Assembly: GCF_947495925.1 (NCBI RefSeq)
Contig: NZ_CANMAU010000001.1
Span: 310,001-374,000, forward strand
DNA: 64,000 nt
DNA from: an uncultured Algibacter sp.
GTDB lineage: Bacteria > Bacteroidota > Bacteroidia > Flavobacteriales > Flavobacteriaceae
Direction: 5' to 3'
The notes beneath the pieces are model-generated. The model searched no databases. It was not told the DNA's origin and was given only the letters and a program-made list of their open reading frames with translations. This document shows positions 1 to 8,478 of the stretch, one piece after another (within the stretch, counting starts at the first letter, position 1; each line of letters begins with the position of its first letter). The position numbers and the translations under genes are program-made.

Positions 1-533
1 GAATTAATAGTAAAGATCTTGATACTATTTGTAGTTTTTTTGAGCCTAAATATATAAAAAAGAAAGAATTTTTATTAACGCAAGGAGACATCTATAAATT
101 TGAAGGTTTTGTATTAGAGGGTTGTTTTAGGGTATTCACCATCGACAAAAAAGGTAATGAAAACGTACTTCATTTTGCTTCGAAAGATTGGTGGCTCATG
201 GACATAGATAGCTTTATGAATCAAACCCCATCTCACTTGAACATTCAAGCATTAGAAGACAGTCAGGTCCTCCTCATTAGTAGAACGGACAAACTTGCGC
301 TTTATGAGTCAGTTCCTATAGTCGAAAAATTATTTAGAATCATGTCTCAAAAAGCCATAGTTGCGTGGCAACGCCGGCTAATAAGAAACCACAGTTTAAC
401 AGCCCAAGAACGCTATATACACTTTATTGAAAATTACCCGAAAATCGCCTCAAAACTTACCGACAGGCAAACCTCAAGCTATTTGGGCATTACCCACGAA
501 TTTTTAAGCAAAATTAAGCGTTCCAAAAAATAA
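1..533 (+). CDS. Crp/Fnr family transcriptional regulator (5' end outside window)
   Basis: The reading frame is open from the left edge (codons start at base 3) and stops at 533, so the true start lies upstream; the ATG at 198 is internal. The first ~65 visible residues form the end of a cyclic-nucleotide-binding beta-roll (FLLTQGD...GCFRVFTIDKKGNE), followed by the dimerisation helix and a short C-terminal helix-turn-helix (ASKLTDRQTSSYLGIT, then EFLSKIK). This is the common flavobacterial Crp/Fnr-like regulator without an evident Fe-S cysteine motif. The effector is unknown. It lies just upstream of a co-directional GlcG/beta-propeller/SDR group and could be its regulator, but that is inference. 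Confidence 0.85.
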   Translation, partial: INSKDLDTICSFFEPKYIKKKEFLLTQGDIYKFEGFVLEGCFRVFTIDKKGNENVLHFASKDWWLMDIDSFMNQTPSHLNIQALEDSQVLLISRTDKLALYESVPIVEKLFRIMSQKAIVAWQRRLIRNHSLTAQERYIHFIENYPKIASKLTDRQTSSYLGITHEFLSKIKRSKK

Positions 534-615
534 GTTTTATAATTTGTTGAACAAGTTCAACCTTTCTAAAATTTTAAAATAAGACCTTTGGGCAAAATTC
601 AAAAGACTATCTTAA

Positions 616-1101
616 ATGAAGAATTTAAAAACACAATTATCTATTTGCATCCTTTTTTTTGTGATAAGTTTTTTCTCGGCTCAGGCGCAAATTTCAAACG
701 ACCTTACGCATGAAGAAGCTATGGAAGTTTTACTAGCAGCAAAAAAGAAAGCTGAAGATCAAGGAACCAAAATGAATATTGCTGTAGTTGATGCAGGTGC
801 TAACTTAAAAGCATTTATCCGTATGGATGGTTCATACTTAGGAAGTATTGACGTAGCCATAAAAAAAGCAAAAACAGCACGTTATTTTGATATAGACACA
901 GGAAAATTAGGGGAATTAACACAACCTGGAGGTATTATTTATAATATAGAACATTCAAACGGCGGATTAATAACCTTCCCTGGAGGTGTACCTATTATAG
1001 ACGAAAACGGTACCGTTATTGGAGCTATTGGCGTAAGTGGGGGCTCAATTGATCAAGACCGAGAAGCAGCACAAACAGGAGCTAAAGTAATTCTAGAATA
1101 A
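616..1101 (+). CDS. Secreted GlcG/HbpS family heme-binding-like protein
   Basis: A 161-residue protein with an N-terminal signal peptide (hydrophobic stretch to about residue 24, ending SAQAQ), followed by a full GlcG/HbpS domain (LTHEEAMEVLLAAKKKAEDQG, then AVVDAGANLKAFIRMDG and the closing IGAIGVSGGSIDQD). The family includes the Streptomyces heme-binding HbpS, and members often sit beside oxidoreductases or catabolic genes; the ligand here is not known. It is separated from the next gene by 17 bases, and the three genes from 616 to 3384 probably form one transcript. Confidence 0.85.
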   Translation: MKNLKTQLSICILFFVISFFSAQAQISNDLTHEEAMEVLLAAKKKAEDQGTKMNIAVVDAGANLKAFIRMDGSYLGSIDVAIKKAKTARYFDIDTGKLGELTQPGGIIYNIEHSNGGLITFPGGVPIIDENGTVIGAIGVSGGSIDQDREAAQTGAKVILE

Positions 1102-1118
1102 TCTTAAAAGTTTAAAAC

Positions 1119-2642
1119 ATGAACATTATAAAACGTTACATTTTAATAAGCACTTTGTTTATATCTCAACTCTGTTTAGCGCAGACTTCTGAAGACTTAA
1201 TGCTATATCGAAAAGATTTCAAGGGTATATCTGGTAAAAACACGGTTTCTGTTACAAGTTATGAAAAAGATGGTTCTCATTATGTATATGCCGGCGGTAT
1301 AGGCAATGTCGATGTTTACAGTTTAAATAAAGATGGGATACTTACCCCAATTAGTAATCATGAATTACACATGAAAAAAGGACCTGCTAGAGGTATGGTT
1401 GCTGACAATATTAACGGTACCGATTTTTTATTCATTGGAAACAAACATGGCAATGTAGTTGAGACTTTTAAAATATTAGATAACGGTTCATTGGAGCGGG
1501 TTGCACTAGTTGAAGACACTGATGAAACGCACATTGGTGTTGCCATTACTTTACAAGTGGTTCACATGAAAAAATCATCATATCTATTTGTTGGTGGTTT
1601 AGAAAAAACACCTGGCTTAACTTGTTTTAAAATACAAGATGATGGAAAACTAGACCATGTTATGTCAATAAAAGACGATGATAATATCCATACCGATGGT
1701 ATTATTGGCATGTTTGTCCATAAAATTAACGGTAAGACCTTTTTATACACAAGCGGATTTCAAGATAATGGCGTAAGCAGCTTTAGAGTTTATGAAAACG
1801 GTAATTTCAAAAACGTCAATAATATTAGTGACAATACCACCGACAGATATTTAACTGGTGCATACCCCGTAACCGGTGCAACTTTAGATGGAAATCATTA
1901 TGTGGTGGTTGGTCACAGACATCATAAATATTACAAGAGAGGTGGTTTTATTAAAAGACCAGACTTTGTTTATCACGGTGATGGTGTTAGTGTTTTTAAA
2001 GTGAATAAAAAAGGGGCTTTAATCCCACATTTTGTTTTAAAAGATGATGAAAACACAAAACTACAAGGACAAACCAGAATTGAAATTGTTTCAACTGATA
2101 ATAACGAAGCTGTTTTGGCAGTGGGAACAAGAGATGATGCTAGTATTCAATTGCTCAAATTGGATAAAGAAGGTATTCTAAGCCCAATAAATTATTTAGA
2201 AACGGGTTTCTCTATTTATTACGGTTTGAGATCGCATAAAATAGGCGATGATAACTTCCTTATTGCAGGATCTTTTAGAATGGATTTACATAAAATAGCC
2301 AGCTATAAAGTTGCACCTAAAATCGACAGAAAAGGCAAAGTAATCAAACATGTTGTTCATTTAAAATACAAAGATGAAGCCACTGAAGCTCAAGTTGAAG
2401 AAGCTGTGCAGGCTTTTGTAAATCTTCAAAATGAAATACCTGCTATAGCAAATTTTGAATGGGGTGAAAATGATAGCACTGAAAAGCATGACAAAGGATT
2501 AACACATTCGTTTGTAATCACTTTTAAAGACGAACATGCTAGAGAACAATACTTATTTCATAAAGCGCATATTGAGCTAGTTAATAAATATGCGCCGCTT
2601 TTTGCTGATGCAGTTGTGATGGACTATTGGACAGAGGAGTAA
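1119..2642 (+). CDS. Secreted beta-propeller protein with C-terminal Dabb (stress-responsive A/B barrel) domain
   Basis: A 507-residue protein with a signal peptide (cleavage near CLAQ|TSE). Residues ~25-400 are repeated propeller-blade units of the lactonase/YVTN type, with recurring patterns such as HYVYAGG, DFLFIGN, SYLFVGG, TFLYTSG and NFLIAGS each followed by a xxFKI or YSL strand. Residues ~405-507 (HVVHLKYKDEAT..., HSFVITFKDEHAREQYLFHKAH) match the Dabb ferredoxin-like barrel, usually a small stand-alone protein. The fusion is therefore a secreted propeller with a Dabb tail. No enzymatic activity can be assigned. It sits between the GlcG-like protein and an SDR enzyme, 25 bases before the latter. 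Confidence 0.75.
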   Translation: MNIIKRYILISTLFISQLCLAQTSEDLMLYRKDFKGISGKNTVSVTSYEKDGSHYVYAGGIGNVDVYSLNKDGILTPISNHELHMKKGPARGMVADNINGTDFLFIGNKHGNVVETFKILDNGSLERVALVEDTDETHIGVAITLQVVHMKKSSYLFVGGLEKTPGLTCFKIQDDGKLDHVMSIKDDDNIHTDGIIGMFVHKINGKTFLYTSGFQDNGVSSFRVYENGNFKNVNNISDNTTDRYLTGAYPVTGATLDGNHYVVVGHRHHKYYKRGGFIKRPDFVYHGDGVSVFKVNKKGALIPHFVLKDDENTKLQGQTRIEIVSTDNNEAVLAVGTRDDASIQLLKLDKEGILSPINYLETGFSIYYGLRSHKIGDDNFLIAGSFRMDLHKIASYKVAPKIDRKGKVIKHVVHLKYKDEATEAQVEEAVQAFVNLQNEIPAIANFEWGENDSTEKHDKGLTHSFVITFKDEHAREQYLFHKAHIELVNKYAPLFADAVVMDYWTEE

Positions 2643-2667
2643 TACATACTATTTAGAAATCAGAAAA

Positions 2668-3384
2668 ATGAGTAATCTAAAAAATAAAAAAGCCATCATA
2701 ACTGGTGGCGGCAGAGGTCTGGGAAAAGCAACGGCCTTAGCATTTGCAAAAGAGGGTATTGATGTCGCTATAACGGGAAGAACAGAAGAGGTATTAAAAG
2801 CAGTTGTCTCTGAAATCGAAGCTCTAGGTGTAAAAGCTACTTATGCTGTGTTTGATGTTGGAAATTATGAAGATGTAAAACCAAGTATTAAAAATTTAAT
2901 AGATACTTTAGGTGGAGTAGATATTTTGGTAAATAACGCAGGAATCTGCACAGTAGGATCATTCAATGACATGCCTGTTGAGCAATGGAGCGCTATGATA
3001 CAGGTAAATGTAATGGGCATGTATTATGTAACTAAAGAAGTATTACCTCATCTCATCAATCAAAATGAAGGCGATATTATTAATGTATCTTCGACCGCTG
3101 GTTTAAATGGCAACCCTAATATATCGGGATATTCTGCTTCAAAATTTGCAGTTATTGGTATGTCAGAATCTTTAATGAAAGAAGTTAGGAAAAACAATAT
3201 TAGAGTAAATACACTAACACCAAGCACTATAGAGACTGACATGACACTTGGTTTAGATATGATGGAAAAAGGTTCAGAACACATTTTACAACCCGAAGAT
3301 TTTGCAGAATTGATTGTTGCTGGCTTAAAATTACCAAGAAGAGCTATGTTGAAAGGCGCTTCTTTGTGGACCACAAATCCATAA
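2668..3384 (+). CDS. SDR family oxidoreductase (3-ketoacyl-ACP reductase-like)
   Basis: A 238-residue classical short-chain dehydrogenase/reductase. The nucleotide-binding motif is ITGGGRGLGKATA near the N-terminus, NNAG follows at about residue 90, and the catalytic Ser-Tyr-Lys set is in SSTAGLNGN...YSASK around residues 139-157. Basic residues after the glycine motif suggest NADP(H). The length is typical. It is the last gene of the 616-3384 group, followed directly by a hairpin terminator. The substrate is unknown; similarity to FabG does not by itself mean a role in fatty-acid synthesis. Confidence 0.88.
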   Translation: MSNLKNKKAIITGGGRGLGKATALAFAKEGIDVAITGRTEEVLKAVVSEIEALGVKATYAVFDVGNYEDVKPSIKNLIDTLGGVDILVNNAGICTVGSFNDMPVEQWSAMIQVNVMGMYYVTKEVLPHLINQNEGDIINVSSTAGLNGNPNISGYSASKFAVIGMSESLMKEVRKNNIRVNTLTPSTIETDMTLGLDMMEKGSEHILQPEDFAELIVAGLKLPRRAMLKGASLWTTNP

Positions 3385-3413
3385 TTCATCCCTATTAAAA
3401 AATAGTAATTATT

Positions 3414-3444
3414 AAAAGCGTTTCAGAGTTGAAGCGCTTTTTTC
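3414..3444 (+). terminator. Rho-independent terminator after the SDR gene
   Basis: An 11-bp stem (AAAAGCGTTTC / GAAGCGCTTTT, with one G-T pair) and a 6-base loop, followed by a T-rich run. It lies 30 bases after the SDR stop codon. Confidence 0.8.
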
Positions 3445-3486
3445 ATTTTATAATTTAATGACAAAGCCTTATCTTTAAATAAAAAA

Positions 3487-4365
3487 ATGAAAATGAGACT
3501 TGCCTTTCTATATATTAGTTTAGGTGTTTTTTTATGGTTTGGATGTACTGGGAATACTGAAGTTGATGTAGGCCTTGAGAATTCTGAAATTATTGAGGAC
3601 ACTGAACAAAATCAAGAAGAAGAAGAAGAAGAAGAAGAAGAAGAAGAAGAAGAAGAAAAAACTGAGTCTGAAACTGAAACTGAAACTGAAACCGAAGAGG
3701 GAGAAGAAACAGATAAAGAATCCACTGAAGAACCAACAGTAACTAATGAAGAAAACAAGAAAACATATAAAATTCTTTCATTAGGCGACAGCTATACTAT
3801 TGGAGAAAGCGTATGCGAGGCTTGTAAATTTCCTGAACAATTAAAAAGCAACCTGATATCCAAATTTAACGACAGTATGGAGTTTAAACTGCAAGTTATT
3901 GCCAAAACGGGTTGGACTACCTCATCCTTAATCTCAGCTATTGAAACTAAAAATCCAGAAAAAGATTTTGATTTAGTCACCTTACTAATTGGTGTAAACA
4001 ATCAATTTCAAGGGCGTCCTTTTTCTATTTATGAATCTGAATTTCCAAAACTAGTGAATACAGCTATTACAAAAGCTAAAGGAGATAAAACAAACCTTAT
4101 TGTAGTATCTATCCCCGATTATGCTTACACTCCTTTTGGAAGGGGGAATACAACTATTTCTGAGGGTATAGACAAGTATAATGATTTTGCAGAATCCTAC
4201 TGTAGCCTAAACAACATTAGTTATGTATACATTACAGACATAACAAGAAATGGACTAGTTGATATGAACCTAGTGGCTTCAGATGGCTTGCACCCTTCTG
4301 AAAAAGCTTATGGTAAATTTGTTGAAAGACTTATCCCTGAAGCTTTAGAAAAGCTAAGTGATTAA
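3487..4365 (+). CDS. SGNH/GDSL-type hydrolase lipoprotein with poly-glutamate linker
   Basis: A 292-residue protein. The N-terminus is a lipoprotein signal with Cys at about residue 20 (FLWFGCTGN). Residues ~36-90 are a highly acidic low-complexity linker that contains 14 consecutive Glu codons, all GAA, then Thr-Glu repeats. The C-terminal ~200 residues are an SGNH hydrolase: the nucleophile Ser102 in LSLGDSYT, the GVNNQ block near residue 169, and the catalytic Asp/His in DGLHPS near residue 266. It is probably anchored to a membrane with the esterase domain held away on the linker. The substrate is unknown (acyl or acetyl esterase). Confidence 0.85.
   Translation: MKMRLAFLYISLGVFLWFGCTGNTEVDVGLENSEIIEDTEQNQEEEEEEEEEEEEEEKTESETETETETEEGEETDKESTEEPTVTNEENKKTYKILSLGDSYTIGESVCEACKFPEQLKSNLISKFNDSMEFKLQVIAKTGWTTSSLISAIETKNPEKDFDLVTLLIGVNNQFQGRPFSIYESEFPKLVNTAITKAKGDKTNLIVVSIPDYAYTPFGRGNTTISEGIDKYNDFAESYCSLNNISYVYITDITRNGLVDMNLVASDGLHPSEKAYGKFVERLIPEALEKLSD
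3616..3657 (+). repeat. (GAA)14 trinucleotide microsatellite inside the SGNH lipoprotein gene
   Basis: Fourteen uninterrupted GAA codons in frame, encoding Glu14. Trinucleotide slippage would change linker length without breaking the frame. Confidence 0.95.
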
Positions 4366-4433
4366 TTTTTTTTAGAATATTTTTACTTCTGAAGAGTTCA
4401 TTCTTACTATGATATTTTGTTTACATTTACGCT

Positions 4434-5333
4434 ATGTTTTCCTCTAAAAAAAGGCTAAATAAAGCGTATGAAACGGCTAAAATCATTGATTTTGATGATG
4501 ATAGCAAGTTCGTACTATTTAGCGATTGCCATAGAGGTGATAATAGTTTTGCAGACGATTTTGCAAACAACCGAAATATCTATTTCCATGCTTTAAAACA
4601 TTATTACACAGAAGGTTTCCAGTATTGTGAATTAGGCGATGGCGATGAACTTTGGGAAAACCTCTCATTCAGCTCTATTTTTAATGCCCATAAAAATGTT
4701 TACTTGCTTATGAAACAATTTCATGAGGAAAACAAATTGCACATGATATGGGGAAATCATGACATGGTTTACAGGGATCCAAACTTTGTAAAAAAACACC
4801 TTTCTACATATTTCGAGCACAAAACAGGAGAAAATCAAGCCCTATTTACAGATATAAAATTCCATGAAGGCCTTGTTTTAAAACACTGCAGAACGGGGCA
4901 AGAATTGTTTTTAACTCATGGCCATCAAGCCGATTGGTGGAATTATATATTTTGGAAATGGAGCCGGTTTATGGTTAGAATCCTTTGGAAGCCCTTAAAT
5001 GTTATGGGGATTGCAGACCCAACAAGTCCTGCGAAAAATTATAAAGAACTGATTAAAGTAGAACGCAGAACCAAAAAATGGATATCCGAAAATAACAATA
5101 TAATGACTGTAGTTGGACATACCCATAGACCTCGTTTTCCCGAACCAGGAGACATTGCTTTTTTTAATGATGGTAGCTGTGTGCATCCAAGAAGCATTAC
5201 AGGGATTGAAATTGAAAACGGCGCCATATCATTAATTAAATGGCAAATTGCCACCAGAGAAGACGGTACATTACAGGTTGTGAGAATACTTTTGGAGGGG
5301 CCTACAAAGTTAGAAAATTATAGAACAGATTAA
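4434..5333 (+). CDS. Metallophosphoesterase family protein
   Basis: A 299-residue calcineurin-like phosphoesterase. The dinuclear-metal signature is complete: SDCHRGD near residue 32, GDGDELWE near 66, GNHD near 104, THGHQAD near 162, and GHTHRP near 227. The arrangement resembles LpxH-type UDP-2,3-diacylglucosamine hydrolases and related serine/threonine phosphatase-like proteins, but no substrate can be fixed. There is no signal peptide. The next gene starts 8 bases after the stop, so the two are probably co-transcribed. Confidence 0.85.
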   Translation: MFSSKKRLNKAYETAKIIDFDDDSKFVLFSDCHRGDNSFADDFANNRNIYFHALKHYYTEGFQYCELGDGDELWENLSFSSIFNAHKNVYLLMKQFHEENKLHMIWGNHDMVYRDPNFVKKHLSTYFEHKTGENQALFTDIKFHEGLVLKHCRTGQELFLTHGHQADWWNYIFWKWSRFMVRILWKPLNVMGIADPTSPAKNYKELIKVERRTKKWISENNNIMTVVGHTHRPRFPEPGDIAFFNDGSCVHPRSITGIEIENGAISLIKWQIATREDGTLQVVRILLEGPTKLENYRTD

Positions 5334-5341
5334 ATTCTTAA

Positions 5342-6145
5342 ATGATTAACCACCCTCAAAAACGATATGAAGGCTTTCTAAAGACACCATATTTATGGCA
5401 AAACGATACCGTTTTTGGCTTAAACCAATTTGAACTCGATTCTAGGCCTTCAAAATTTGATATTTTAATTGAAGACAACCTAAGACTAGGTAAATACATT
5501 GAGCGTTTAGTGTCTTTTGAATTACAGCAACAAAAAAAAATATCGATACTTGCGGAAAACGTTCAAATTCAAAAAGACAAATTAACTTTAGGGGAATTGG
5601 ATTGTTTACTTTTGAAAGACGAACAACCTATCCATTTAGAAATTATTTATAAGTTCTACTTGTACGATGACACCGGTGGCAATACAGAAATTGAACATTT
5701 TATTGGCCCGAACAGAAAAGATTCTTTAATTGAAAAACTAAATAAACTCAAAGAAAAACAACTACCTCTAATCTATTCTGATAGTTGCAAACCGTATTTA
5801 GATAAATTAGGTTTAAGAGCTTCGTCTATGTCACAACAAGTATATTTTAAAGCACAATTATTTGTACCGTTTTCTAATACTGAGATTCAACTTAGAACTT
5901 TAAATAATGACTGTATTGTTGGATTTTATATCAATCAAAAAGATTTAGAAAATTTTACTCAGTGTAAATTTTATATTCCCGTTAAAAAAGACTGGTTAAT
6001 AACACCTCATAAAAATATAAAATGGCTGAATTTTAATAAATTCAAAACTGTAACTAAAAACTATTTTGAGCAACACTATTCTACATTATTTTGGATAAAA
6101 TTTAAAAGTGGTACCCTAAAAAAAGTATTTTTGGTATGGTGGTGA
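5342..6145 (+). CDS. DUF1853 family protein
   Basis: A 267-residue cytoplasmic protein matching the DUF1853 pattern: LGKYIERLVSFEL, then LGELDCLLLKD and HLEIIYKFYLY. The spaced E...D...ExxxK arrangement (GELDCLL...HLEIIYKF) resembles the PD-(D/E)XK nuclease core, which is an inference from the motif. The function is not established. It follows the metallophosphoesterase with an 8-base gap. Confidence 0.75.
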   Translation: MINHPQKRYEGFLKTPYLWQNDTVFGLNQFELDSRPSKFDILIEDNLRLGKYIERLVSFELQQQKKISILAENVQIQKDKLTLGELDCLLLKDEQPIHLEIIYKFYLYDDTGGNTEIEHFIGPNRKDSLIEKLNKLKEKQLPLIYSDSCKPYLDKLGLRASSMSQQVYFKAQLFVPFSNTEIQLRTLNNDCIVGFYINQKDLENFTQCKFYIPVKKDWLITPHKNIKWLNFNKFKTVTKNYFEQHYSTLFWIKFKSGTLKKVFLVWW

Positions 6146-6292
6146 ATTAGCGGTTTCAATGGAAATTCAAACCTTGATTTTGTTAAAAAAAATAGTAACT
6201 TCGTTTAACATTCGATATAGTTCATTAAACCGGAACCATATTTCCACATTATAGCGCATTTGAGAAAACTCTCGAAAAAAAGAGAAAGTCAC

Positions 6293-6684
6293 TTAAATTT
6301 TAGCTGCTTTTTCGCCTATTTCTTTGTATACCTTTTTCATTTCCTTTCCGAAGTTTGGACAAAATTTTGAATATTGTTTTTTTATTGTATCATCTCCATT
6401 GATAGGTTTCATTACACGATTGGTCTTTTCTAAATAACTAATATAATTTCCCCAATATTGCTCTTTTGATTTAGAATATCCAGTTTCAGATTTTGGGTCA
6501 GGTTTATAAATCAATCTTCTTTTCGCACCTTTGTAAGTAAATCTTATAAAAAGCCTTTCTTCAAAAAGACTATGATTCTTATTCTCAGGTTTAACTGCAA
6601 AATGAACACCTCGTTTAAGAGCTCTTTTCATACTTCTATAAAACTTGGAGAAACCAACAGTTTTTACTTTAACTTTTTTTCCAT
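6293..6684 (-). pseudogene. Small hypothetical protein, apparently frameshifted near the N-terminus
   Basis: The in-frame ATG at 6631 gives 112 residues (MKRALKRGVHFAV...), but the same frame stays coding-like upstream, back to a stop near 6691, without an ATG. An ATG at 6684 begins M-E-K-K and enters a run of seven A; in the given sequence it stops after six codons. One additional A would join this ATG to the downstream frame and give MEKKVKVKTVGFSKFY followed by the rest. The gene is therefore likely a one-base frameshift or a homopolymer sequencing error. The protein is very basic and I do not recognise its family. It stands alone and antisense to its neighbours. Confidence 0.55.
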
Positions 6685-6876
6685 CGTATTAAAACCCTAA
6701 ATATTAAAGATGTTTATTTGAAGATAACTCCTGTCCTTCACTAAGAATACCGCCAACAAATTCATTTTAAAAGAAATAAAACAGCATGTCTAAAGATTAA
6801 AGAAGAAAGAACTACCTTAATAGATTATATAAGAGTCTACAAAATAAAAAGCTTTAATTTATTTAACCATATAATT

Positions 6877-8454
6877 ATGTGTAAAAGAATATTTGTACCC
6901 TTACTGTTATTTTTTTTCTCTTTTTTAGCAGCTGCTCAAAAAGAGAAACCAAACATCATCTATATCATGTCTGATGACCATACATCACAGGCTATTGGAG
7001 CTTATGGCGGCAGGCTTTCAGAATTAAACCTAACACCTAACTTAGACAAGCTAGCAGAACAAGGAATACGATTTGAAAATGCCTTTTGTACTAACTCTAT
7101 CTGTACACCAAGTAGAGCGTCTATAATAACTGGTCAGTATCCACAAACCAATGGCGTTCTTGATTTAGATCAAGAATTGGATGTAGATAAGCAATATTTG
7201 CCCATTGAATTAAAAAAACTTGGTTATTCTACGGCTATAATTGGGAAATGGCATTTAAAAAAGGAACCAGCAAATTTTGATTACTACAAAGTTTTACCGG
7301 GTCAAGGAAAATATTTTAATCCTTCATTTTATGAAAAAGGTAAAGGTGAATGGCATAAGAATGAAGTAAAAACAACAGGACATTCTACAGATGTAATTAC
7401 GGATGCCTCTATTGATTACCTAAAAAACCGTGACACCTCTAAACCATTCTTTTTGTTGCACCATTATAAGGCGCCACATGATATGTTCGAGTATCCACCA
7501 AGGTATGAAGAGTTTTTGGCGGACACTGAAATTCCTGAGCCATCAAGCTTATACTATCAACCGAATTGGGGATCTGAGGGTACTCGAGGCAAAAACGATT
7601 CACTTATTAATTATATAGGCACATCCGTCTCTGACAGACATATGTATCGCAATTACAACAAGTTTTTTCATGAAGACAGCCTAAAAGGGCGCTCGAATTC
7701 GGCTCATGTAGCCTATCAAGATTATTTAAAGCGTTATTTACGATGCGTTAAAGGTGTAGATGATAATCTGGGGAGACTCTTCGATTATTTAAAATCTGAA
7801 GGCCTTTGGGAAAATACGGTTATCATTTACACAGGAGACCAAGGTATGATGCTTGGTGAACATGATTTACAGGATAAACGATGGATGTATGATGAATCTA
7901 TGCGCATGCCTTATATTATGCACTATCCTAAAATGATTCAACCGGAAAGCGTAACTGATTTGCTTATCAACAACACGGATTATGCACCTACGATGATTGA
8001 GCTTGCTGGGGGAAAAACACCGGATTATATGCAGGGCAAAAGTTTCATTAATACCTTACAAGGAAAAGAAGAAACAGACTGGAGAACCTCAACATATTAC
8101 AGATATTGGATGCATATTATCCATCACTACGTACCAGCGCATTTTGGTGTGAGAACAAAAGACTATAAATTGATGTTTTATTATGGCAAGCACTATTTAC
8201 CAGAATCTGAATTTGGAAAACATTACTGGGCTAAGAGTTATTTTGGAATTGAGCGCGAAACACCACACACCTGGGAGTTTTATGATTTAAAAAACGACCC
8301 TGAAGAATTGCACAATCTATATAATAATCCAAGATACAAAGAGATTATTGCTCAACTTAAGGAAGAATTGAAACAACAAAGAGAAGCCCTTAATGAAACT
8401 GATGAATCGTATCCTGAGATTCAAGCTATTGTTGACAAACATTGGAATGATTAA
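6877..8454 (+). CDS. Secreted type I sulfatase (formylglycine-dependent)
   Basis: A 525-residue sulfatase of the S1 family. Residues 1-20 are a signal peptide (ending AAAQ). The metal-binding MSDDHT lies at residues 31-36, and the sulfatase signature CTPSR at 76-80 supplies Cys76, which must be converted to formylglycine. IIGKWHL follows near residue 123, and TGDQGMMLGEHDL near 322 completes the active-site set. It would remove sulfate from a carbohydrate in the periplasm or outside the cell. The GH117 gene starts 24 bases downstream, which points to a sulfated red-algal galactan, but the S1 subfamily and the exact linkage cannot be read from sequence alone. Confidence 0.9.
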   Translation: MCKRIFVPLLLFFFSFLAAAQKEKPNIIYIMSDDHTSQAIGAYGGRLSELNLTPNLDKLAEQGIRFENAFCTNSICTPSRASIITGQYPQTNGVLDLDQELDVDKQYLPIELKKLGYSTAIIGKWHLKKEPANFDYYKVLPGQGKYFNPSFYEKGKGEWHKNEVKTTGHSTDVITDASIDYLKNRDTSKPFFLLHHYKAPHDMFEYPPRYEEFLADTEIPEPSSLYYQPNWGSEGTRGKNDSLINYIGTSVSDRHMYRNYNKFFHEDSLKGRSNSAHVAYQDYLKRYLRCVKGVDDNLGRLFDYLKSEGLWENTVIIYTGDQGMMLGEHDLQDKRWMYDESMRMPYIMHYPKMIQPESVTDLLINNTDYAPTMIELAGGKTPDYMQGKSFINTLQGKEETDWRTSTYYRYWMHIIHHYVPAHFGVRTKDYKLMFYYGKHYLPESEFGKHYWAKSYFGIERETPHTWEFYDLKNDPEELHNLYNNPRYKEIIAQLKEELKQQREALNETDESYPEIQAIVDKHWND

Positions 8455-8478
8455 ATTTAACATCCTAAACTAAATAAA

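Noticed and set aside
3060-3389. A 109-codon open frame antisense to the SDR gene
   Set aside because: Contained in a clear SDR gene; no start context or family features.
3616-3720. The GAA repeat as a CRISPR-like or tandem regulatory array
   Set aside because: It is in frame within a lipoprotein gene and simply encodes Glu; no spacer structure.
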